A stretch of 64,000 nt of DNA from Tetracladium setigerum. Its lineage: Eukaryota > Ascomycota > Leotiomycetes > Helotiales. The notes under the pieces are model-generated. The model was given only the letters and a program-made list of their open reading frames with translations, ran no database searches and was not told the DNA's origin. The stretch spans positions 1 through 64,000 of the forward strand of contig PZJY01000009.1 in assembly GCA_031472005.1 (NCBI GenBank), in the 5' to 3' direction. This document shows positions 54,825-64,000 of this stretch, one piece after another. Position numbers and translations under genes: made by a program. Within the stretch, counting starts at the first letter, position 1. Each line of letters opens with the position of its first letter.

Positions 54825-57288
54825 ATGTCCATAAAAGAATCTTCATCCCTGGATGAAGTTTCCCACGCTTCACATAATGAAAAGAAGGAGGAAGCTCGCG
54901 ATGCGCCAATTCCATCGGCCGCCATGAATATCGTGCACAATCCTTTGCAGGTTCGCTCCTATCCCTTCATTTCAAAATCCGGCATGTTAGCTAACCTTCG
55001 ACATTAGAGCCACTCAAAGGAAAAGACCGTTCGGGATGCCCGCTCCTTTGCTGAAACCCATGGGATGCCCGAGCATGCAGATTTATTTGGTCGTGCTGCT
55101 CTTGTCGCACGCAACCCCGATCAGTTTGAGATGCTCACGGATCTTCCTGAGGAAGAGCGTGCAGCACTCGTATATGAGAGGGATCACAAATGGCATGGTC
55201 CAAAGATGCTCTGGTATTCAATTGCAATGTGTGCCGTGGGAGCCGCAACTCAAGGATGGGACCAAACTGGTTCGAATGGCGCAAACTTGTCTTTCCCTGA
55301 GGAATTTGGAATTGCAGGCGAAGGAAAGGATGAATGGATCGTTGGCATCATTAATGCTATCATCTTTTTGACTGCTGGTTTGATGTGAGTTGTTCCTTTC
55401 ATAGCTCGGTTTTGTACACTTTGCTGATTCGGCTGTGTCCAGTGGCGCCTTCATCGTCGACCCTCTCAACAAATATCTCGGACGACGAGGTGAGATTTTC
55501 CTCACTGCATGCTGTCTTACGGCAACTCCAATTGGCTCCGCCTTTGCAAAATCATGGCAAGGACTCTTCGCAGCTCGGTTCGTTATGGGTATCGGGATCG
55601 GCGCGAAAAATGCAACTGTCCCCATCTACTCGGCTGAGATGGCTCCAGCTCGCGTCCGAGGCGCTCTCGTCATGTTCTGGCAATTGAATGTCGTTGCTGG
55701 TATCTTTCTGGGCTTCTGTGCCAACGTTATTGTGAAAGATACTGGTAGTATCGCCTGGCGATTACAACTTGGATCCGCGTTCATCCCATCGTTAATTCTT
55801 GGCGTTGGAATTTACTTCTGTCCTGAATCACCTAGTAAGTATACAGCCTTAAATCCTCATGATTGCACTTGTCTATTCTCTATTCTGCAAAAAAATCGAG
55901 ATATTTCTGCCTAATCTTGAAGAATTTCTGGCTCATATTGAATAAAGGATGGCTTATGAAGCATGGCAAAATCGCCAAGGGATTCAGATCAATGGTTGCT
56001 CTTCGTGCCCATCCTATCATTGGAGCAAGGGACTACTACTACTCTTATATAATCTATGTCGAAGAGAGTAAGGTAGCCGGAGGCTTAGGATACTTTGCTC
56101 GTCTCAAGGACTGTTTCACTGTTCCTCGAATTCGGAGATCCAACTACGGTGCTTCAACGGTTATGCTCGCCCAGCAAATGTGTGGAATCAACAGTACGTC
56201 CACCCTGCTCCAATACTCCCATTCTCTCTTACAGTTCTAACACGTACCAGTTATATCATTTTATAGCTCTACAATCTTTAAAAATGTTGGATATACAGCA
56301 ACTCAAGCTTTGTATGCATCTCTCGGATACGGAGCTGTCCAGGTTGTCTTCACTATTCCGACTTTGTTTCTGATCGACACCAAAGGTCGAAGGACGTTGA
56401 CTTTACTCGTAAGTTGCACTATCCCCACAAAAGCTAACCTATCTGATTCATCTGTTGCAGACCTTCCCATTCATGTGCGTCTTCCTACTCGCAGCTGGTC
56501 TGTCTCTCTTGAAGGTAGATGGTTCTCGCGGTGAAAGAATCGGCCCAGTTGTCCTGTAAGTCCTGCCCACCTACATTTATCACAAACAAGAACGCCCCTA
56601 ATTCGCAGAATCAGATTTATCTATCTCTTCACAATTGCCTATTCTCTTGGAGAAGGTCCAGTCGCTTTCCAATATTCCGCAGAAGTTTTCCCGACCATCC
56701 AGCGAGAGCAAGGAATGGCATGGGTGGTTTGCATCAACAATACCTTTGGTAAATATTCCGCCTCTCTATTTTTGTTCACTCGCTCAATGCTAACTTGACC
56801 AAAGCTGGTATTCTTAGTCTAACCTTCCCACGAATGCAAACTGTTATGACTCCAACAGGCGCCTGTAAGTTTCCTCTTCCTTCCCACACCCTACAACCAG
56901 AAGATCACAATTGACGAAAGCAAAAATAGTCGGATTCTACGCTGGTCTTAATCTTATAGCGTGGGGAATGATATTCTGTTTTGTTCGTGAAACGAAACAA
57001 CTCACTCTTGAGGAAATCGATCGTAAGTTCTATTTCTTCCATTCAACGCCTTTTGCAATCCCCAACCCCCCTTTTACCCATCACATAAATGAATGAACAT
57101 TACTAAGCATAGTGTATCTATAAACAGAAGTTTTCCAAACACCAACAAAAAGCTACATCAGTCATGAGATTAAATACATGATTCCGTATTTCTTCAAGAG
57201 GCAGATCTTGCGTCAGAAGATTGAGAGACCGGCCCCAGTTGTGGAGAAGGCTGATTTGGTGAGGAGTGAAGATATTAAGGGTGCTTAA
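54825..57288 (+). CDS. MFS sugar transporter, intact, 10 exons
   Basis: Exons 54825-54950, 55008-55384, 55443-55834, 55948-56193, 56251-56408, 56461-56555, 56609-56748, 56805-56864, 56930-57022 and 57128-57288 sum to 1,848 nt (615 aa). All nine introns have standard GT..AG ends and keep the frame. About 95 hydrophilic residues precede TM1 (WYSIAMCAVGAATQGWDQTG). Signatures follow: NKYLGRRGEI, MGIGIGAKNATVPIYSAEMAPARVRG, CPESPRWLMKHGK, DTKGRRTLTL and RETKQLTLEEID, all of the fungal Sugar_tr family. It should import hexose or polyol at the plasma membrane; the substrate cannot be told from sequence. The ATG at 54,825 follows a short A-rich leader. No damage seen. Confidence 0.9.
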
Positions 57289-60200
57289 ATAGAAAATAAA
57301 CAAGATTTATGAGAGGGTATGCTTTGGGAAGGTTTACATAGAAGGCAAAAAGATTTAGATATCCGTTCCTAGAACGACGGATTTTTAGGTGGAAATCTCT
57401 TGAAAGGAATTAGGAACAGCACATTTGATTTAAGTACTTGAGATGTCTTTCGGTGTTAAAATGTATAATTTGGAGACGATGGACTTCTTCCTAATTTGTT
57501 CATCATGCCAGTACGTAAAAATTGAAACCGTGAAATCAGATACAGAGATTTGGGTATGAGATTATGGATGCGGTGTCAATTTTGTAGGCAATAATGACTA
57601 TCGATTTTTCAAACAAAGGACTTTGTTAATATAGTAAAAGATAGAGCAAGTTGACACTCTTCAAAGCTATGAAAGTTGCGAGGTAGTACCAGTGTGTTAA
57701 AAATAGTGGTGTCCTTCTCGCTAAACTCATTCATTTTTGAGAATATACACCTGCGATATGTTTCTAATAGATTCGAATGCATATAATCGCCCTCGTCTAT
57801 CAAACTGCAAGAATTGTGCTCTTTATTTTTCGAAAGGCTTAGGATGGCTCATGCACACCTCAACTCAACACTTCCACTTTCTCGGTCAATAGCCAAGTAT
57901 TATCACTTGCGTTGTAAATCGAATCACTTGTTGCTTCATCAATAGTTACATGGAACCTACGGATTGATTTCTCTACCCCTCCTGCAATGAGAATAATATT
58001 GTTTGTATGTAGTCCAGCTAGCTGCAAGCCACCCAATCAAATCTTCCTTAAACTACACACTTAACCGCCGCAAGCAACAACACATCACAGTTGAAGCTGG
58101 ATTACTCACTTGTCAGATGCATCCCTTCCCCGAACGCACACATTTCTTGCCACTGAAAAGGCGACTGCGGCTATTGTTCTGCACGTCCAACCAATCCTTC
58201 TTTCTCCCAAAGTCGTCTTCAATAGCCCAAGTTCTTGCCATCACATCTCATCCTTCCATCACACGAGCAAAAGATGCAGGGACTGCTCCGGTGACGTCCC
58301 CGTTTCCTGAAAAGTTCTGCCACGTTTTCCTGTTCAGACATTTCGTCAAGTACCAAAGAAATTCTATCATTTCAAGAAAAAGATCTGTCGTTTGGGTGAG
58401 ACTTTGCCACTGCAAAGTATACGTTGCATGGCTTGTATAGTACTTGTGAAGAAGGATTCTTTTGCTGCTCGAGGTTTGGAACTTTGGATGAGGCGTTGAA
58501 TAGACTTCCGGAGCAGGGAGGATGGTGCCGCTGCGCTTGAGAGGATACCTAAGGGGAGGCGCCGGAACTGTTGAGATTTTTCCGTGTTGGACTGGAACTA
58601 AAAGACTATTCTAGCCCAGCTGAATCTTTTTGCTCGACTTACTACAGTTGGGTTTTTGTTAGTGGACCAAAGGCCCTTTTTCTGGTTTCGATTTTACCAG
58701 GAGGCAGACATTTGCGGAATTGTAGTTCAGTGTCAAACCAGCAGGACCAGAAATTCAGTAGAACGTCCTCGAAGGAATAGTCGAAGTAAACACCCACAAT
58801 AACAATGGCCGGCAAAATATTCATCAGTTCGAAACCTCGCCCCCAGAATCGTTGAAGAAGCACTCGTGAGCTGCGCTACTCATTGTTCCCAACTTTAACG
58901 CCTTGCATTCGCAACAGTTCTAGATCTTTCCTTGTCTCTTCCCCTAGAAACATTTCCAGTGCAATTTGATCATCTCAAACTTTAATTGCATTTCATTAGA
59001 CAAAAGGAAAATTCCCATGCGTTTTTTTGGAAAGTGAAGAAAATCTATCACATATCGCTTGCATACTCGCTCGCCGTGACGCCGCTCACTTCATTCCCAT
59101 CTCGCCCCAAACCTATCTCGAACTTGAGATCGAAGCTACCCCGCCGCTACGTACTCGTTCCCCTTTTTCCTTCTGTAGCCGGCTTTGTAAGAAACATTTT
59201 AGTGATCGCGCTTAACTGCGGAAGAATAGAATTCTTCGATTAAACAGGAAGACAATACCCAAAGAATGCCAGGCAGAGCGATCATGCAAATGCAGTAGCA
59301 AAACACGGAAGACATCAAGTGAACTGCAGATATTGTACAATACAAGGAAGTGAAAGTAGAGTAGAGAACAATACCAGAGTCTAGCTTTGTGCGACATATA
59401 CTGCCTAGTGTATGGGTGGGAGGTGCGGCGAAGCTAGACCGTAACGAATGCAGAATAAGCTCAACCAAGTAATCAAACTAGAGTTAACAGAAAAGGCTTA
59501 CCTGAGAAGTACTATTAGCAATCTTCAAGTTGGAATCGGCAAACGAGTGACTTTGATGTCACATCTAGAAGGCTGACTCGCCTCAATCAGGAGATATTTA
59601 CTTTTTCGCTGATCAGCTTGAGCAGGTCTTTACTAATATCAACGTTCAATATTGTTATAAGATAAACCAAATAAGGTGGACGGACGGTGTTCAAGAAGCA
59701 TTTTGTACGTTAGTTGTGAGCTACGGGGTAAAGTATGAATCGTGACAGCCACAAAGAGGATAGGATGGGAAAACACCGCTCGCTGTCAACCAACAACGAA
59801 AGCCGAATCTACAGCGTGGGGTAAAACGATAGCTCGATCTTCAAGTCATCGAATCTTCCATGACTACGCCAATAGTTGACCCTCCACGTGGCGTGAACAC
59901 ATGCACTTGTCTTGAAGCGCCAACACTTGCTGGATCAAATCACCTAAACGGTGGGAAGTAAGGGTTTATATTCGTGATTGATTCTTAAGGCCCTCCCCTC
60001 CTTCTACATTCGCCGGCAGAGCAAGGGAGAGGAAAGAACGTAAGAAAAAGAAAAAGAAAAATCCGATCTGATTGAAATCTGAATCATGCAAGTGCGTTTG
60101 TTTTGTTTTGTTTCGGGCCGGCACGAGAACGGTGAGGAGTGTGGTTTGTGGTGTGTCGTTGGCTCCTCGGCAGTTGGAGGGGGCGAATGGCGATAGTGAG

Positions 60201-63200
60201 ATCTATGGTCAGATTTTTTTCGGCAGTTTGAGGCAAAATGAGTACCGTGTTGGTTTATAATCTAGTGATATGCACGGCCCGTTCTTCCGATTGAAGGGTT
60301 TGGTGATGGGAGACAGGGTTGGAAAACAGGCTGTTCAAAAAAGAGTTTGGAATATTGGGGCTTCTTCTTTGGTGGGGATGGTCATGATGGTAACTTTCGC
60401 ACCATACGAACTCGGTATTTTTTGCGAAAGAGTGACTGACGACTGTTCCTTCTGGCATTGATGTTAGTGAACTGGTCTTTCATGAATGGAGACGTATGCA
60501 TACCGCACGAGAAAGCTCAGGCATACCTCCAGTATCCCCTTGAGACCGAGGGACAAAGAACTTGTACACCACCCAGCAACCAGCCTCCCGGATCCGATTC
60601 TTTGTTTGTTTTATCTACCTTGTATACTCTCGGATGTAATTACCCGATTCCACGGCATGTAATTGCCACCATCTCGTATACTTGATTCCGCGATATTGGT
60701 TCGTGCAATGTATCTGTCAAATTCTCTGACTTTCTGTCCTGAAGGGTCGCACATGTACAGTATGTGGCTTTGATCATGGGATGAAGTACAGGAGGACGAG
60801 TTTTTACAGCGCGTGTGTGACCTCAAGAAGGATCAAGATCAGAATCCATGGTAGCATACGACTCTAATAGTAATGGAGAACTTGATGTCTATCTGTTGAC
60901 TTGCTCATAGATAGAAGTCGCCGATGTACTGTAGGACTTGAAATCGTGCGATATTCTCTGATGTCGGCGATAAAAATCCCGCGTGTCAATCGAGGACGGC
61001 GATGGGGGAGTACGAGATCAGTATCCTGAAAAACACGAGGCTTCTCGTTCGATCGATCACGATGCGCTGTACTCTAGAGGACAAATCTTTGATACCTCAG
61101 AGGGGAAGTCTCGCTTTTGTCTTGATGTCTCTCACCTCCATAGTGATCGATATATCGAAGCCGCCTACACAATTTGTGCTCGTGAAACGAATATGAGAAG
61201 GGACCTAAATTAAATCAGTCATAGCAAACAAACAAGTGCAACACAATAGGGAGGGTAATTGAAACTTACCCGAAGCTACTATGGTACATACAATACAGCA
61301 CAGTAAAGCAAAGACTTTGAGAGCGGATAGGTAATGTATTGTGGAAGGAAACACTGGCTTTCTTGTGTCATGCCTACCTCTCTCGGACGAAATTGATTAC
61401 CACGATGATGCACTTTTTTTCACCTAACTCCGACTCCCACGTTCTGAAGTCTCACTGAACAAAGAACAACCCCTCCCTCCTTCCGCTGCCCTCAACTTTT
61501 CTATGAAATTGAAGGGACAAATATATTCTTCCCACTCCTGAGCTCTCAGAATGCGAACCAGAACACACATGAACAGCAATGTTCTCATGCCAACCACCTC
61601 CCTCGCTTTGACAATCAATAAATTCACACCCCTTCCTCTCCTGATTCAATATCCCAAAAGGGTCAAAGGGCAAGCCAGCCAATTACCCACCTGCCTGTCT
61701 TGTCCCAACCCAAACTCAAATCCCCCATTCCCGACAGATCGGAACCATCAACCAATAGGCATCTTTCTTTCCCGTAGAGCAACGGCCAACTGTCTTTGCG
61801 ACTGAATACACACCCACCTCGATGACTTAGGTACTTGTGGACGGTGGATACTTTTCCTACGCATGTGCACATGGATGCGAAAGCGAATGTACAGTACAAG
61901 TTCATGACTTATTCGAAGTTAGGGTTATCGTGTGAATAATAAAATAGCGAATCGACTAGACATGGGACGCCGAGGAAACAAAAGAGACAATATCAACAAC
62001 AGACGCGGGAAATCGTCAACTGATCAATCCTGACTTGACCTAACCAAGCCAATGCAAGGAACCAAAACGTGCCGGCGGTTGGCTAAAAGGTAGTTGCATT
62101 TGCTAGGTTTACTTTTGATTTGGTTTTCTTTATACTGTACGCTTCGATGAAAACAGAAGTTCACTACTCACGCTCAGAGATATCGTCCCCCAGGCGGGTG
62201 CGGATCATTCGAGTTTATCCCGCCCAGCCCTCAATCCAACTACTTGTGGGATCTGGGATGTAGATCTTTTGAAACCGTGTGGTGTAAAGTGAGTCATGAA
62301 TGAATAATACGGAGCAAACAAAATGCAACAATTTCTAGTGGGTGAAGCTGGAAAGAACGTCATTTGCTAGTTTTACGAGACACGGTGTGAGGGAGGAGGG
62401 GAGGGTGAGCGGCTAGCAGGACTCAGTTCAGTCTTCAGGAGAGACTGAATAATTCCTAAGTACCTAATTAATCAGTAAGTATTCTTCTGTGTTATTCGAT
62501 GGAATGCAACAAGCAAAATCGAGGCTACAGTTTTACCCGGAAAAAACAGTTGATTGAGTGGATTTCATCAACTCATTCGTGTCTTTTCTTCGAGTTAGAT
62601 TTGTTTGTGTTGTCTATCTATCACTATTTCCATCCAAAGATATTGATCAGCACTGTATAATGAATTATGCAAAACGCAATACCCCTTAACCAAGCTTCGG
62701 TAATTTCCCCATAAGCGAGCGCGTACTTTGTTTCCACGGCGGTCGTATCCGAATGGATGGATCAGTCCGAGATCCCCTTCAAGGCTCGTACGATCTCCCC
62801 AGCCCAGCCTCCAACTTTTCCAAGCCGGATCTCAGTACGGAGTCTGTGGGTTGTTTGTGAGATTGGGTGGTGGTTTCCAGAATTCAAAAGCTGCTGTTTA
62901 CAAGCGTGATGACTTGCTTCCAGTTTTCATTTATGTGAGTGGTTCGTTTTATGTCTCTTCGTGTCTTGTTTCTGTTTAGCGTTTGTTGGTGTTGGGTGTT
63001 TTTCTGCTTTCATCACAGTCACATTCGCTAGTCTGCTGTGCGCTAGAACCAAACTGTCGGGTCAGACCTGCACAATTGAAAAAGTGAATAAAAGCCACTT
63101 GAAAAAAAAAAAAAGGATAAATCCAAGGATGAATAACACGTCATTGACTCGATTGATCGGTTGCCACCTTTATTCAGAATATGCAGCATGGTGCAGGAGT

Positions 63201-64000
63201 GATGTGATGTGCAAGGAATCATGGGCTACAATACTGGTGAATTAGATGTAATGTGTACTGTATAACTTCTTGTCTTCCCTGATCTATTTACTATTCTCTT
63301 TGGTAATGGATTGAAATTGTATAAATTGGCAGACGAGTGACGGGCAGATGGATAAATGAATCAGAAACTGTAAGATTTCAATCAATGTATAGGGGCTTTC
63401 TACACGAGTCTTCGGAAGTGGCAGCTGCAGCCCGCCCCAAACAAAGGAAAAAGAAAAGAAAAGCCATTACCAGAAGCGAAGAACCGTTTTAAGAAGTGAA
63501 TGAACAGCGGCACAAATCGTGGCAACCCAAAGCGAGTAAAAAACTTGGATCAATTGGGAAAGGCACTCGTCGGGTATGTAAATACAATATTTAATTGATA
63601 GGTATGCCTGCATTTCATCTGAACCGTCAGAAGCGAGTGAGGCATGTATGTTTGTTGGTTGTTGGATCTGTTCTTACGTTTTCAACTGTGCAGCACGGCT
63701 GCTCTCACTCCTCATCTAAACTAACTGGTAGGAGTTGCTCCTGTCTTTGATAATATACGATAATAATGGTGGGGATCAATCAATATTAATGGAATCATAA
63801 CTAATGGAAACAATTACACCGACGGAGAAGGCGTTCCTTTCCGCACCACACCTATCGATCATCTATCAAGATGAGATTTCCAGCTATCTTGCCTTATGTA
63901 CAAGTACCCAACAATTGCACAAAGAAAAGTCATCCAAAACGTACAGTGTTAGTACATACCTGGGCGTAGGTACGTAAACAAAAGGTGTCTAGCAGAGTCC
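57289..64000. other. Long stretch without a supportable gene
   Basis: 6.7 kb with only short ORFs (largest 145 codons) lacking protein-like composition, domains or splice-compatible continuations, on either strand. It has no RIP signature, unlike the repeats to the left. Short purine runs such as (AAAAAG)n at about 60,045 and a 12-A run at about 63,103 are present. It may include the 3' region of the transporter, long untranslated leaders or upstream control DNA of a gene beyond 64,000, and unrecognised noncoding RNAs. Confidence 0.45.

Noticed and set aside
58003..58440. 145-codon ORF in the gene-free region
   Set aside because: No start context, domain or membrane pattern; composition matches noncoding surroundings.
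1..64000. CRISPR arrays, rRNA or tRNA genes
   Set aside because: No spaced direct repeats of CRISPR type were seen and none is expected in a fungus; I found no convincing tRNA box pair or rRNA segment, though small RNA genes could be missed by eye.

Overview
The window reads as the left end of a filamentous ascomycete (Pezizomycotina) chromosome. It opens with CCCTAA telomere repeats, its genes have short spliceosomal introns (about 46-75 nt, GT..AG with CTRAY-like branch sites), and its repeats carry the C-to-T/G-to-A scars of repeat-induced point mutation (RIP: TpA-rich, CpA-poor, many TAG/TAA stops). A Leotiomycete-like fungus fits the gene content, but I cannot fix the genus.

Region 1 (1-20,698) is a telomere-capped nest of Ty3/Gypsy chromodomain retrotransposons. 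Element D is the oldest and belongs to a related but distinct family. Copies A and B of a second family sit inside D. The un-RIPed copy C (5,540-12,635) sits inside the gag of B. C has LTRs that look identical, a CCTAG target duplication, a gag-protease region, a UGA-CUAG junction to pol, and an antisense gene encoding a Zn2Cys6-like protein that D also retains. The telomere was added directly onto the integrase region of A.

Region 2 (about 20.7-38 kb) is subtelomeric accessory DNA. It holds a 14-exon gene (or two tandem genes) combining a SERAC1-like alpha/beta-hydrolase, a conserved unknown module, an altered ubiquitin, a second ubiquitin-like stretch and a C-terminal RING finger. It also holds a fragment resembling a STAND-protein N-terminus, a stop-riddled relative of the N-terminal half of telomere-linked RecQ-type proteins, two secreted Kex2-type protein genes with frame problems, and a decayed P450.

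Region 3 (38.4-51 kb) is a compact carbohydrate-use block. A GH115 alpha-glucuronidase is divergent from an alpha-glucoside-type MFS permease, followed by a small esterase and a Gfo/Idh/MocA oxidoreductase, with a DUF3176-like membrane protein beyond. Together they suggest removal of glucuronosyl and acyl side groups from hemicellulose outside the cell, oligosaccharide uptake, and oxidation inside (inference).

Region 4 (52-64 kb) has a RIP-decayed Tc1/mariner element, a short TIR element with TA duplication, an intact 10-exon sugar transporter, and 6.7 kb with no supportable gene. At least six loci have a single missing base in a short homopolymer run, which raises the possibility of uncorrected assembly errors rather than real gene decay.
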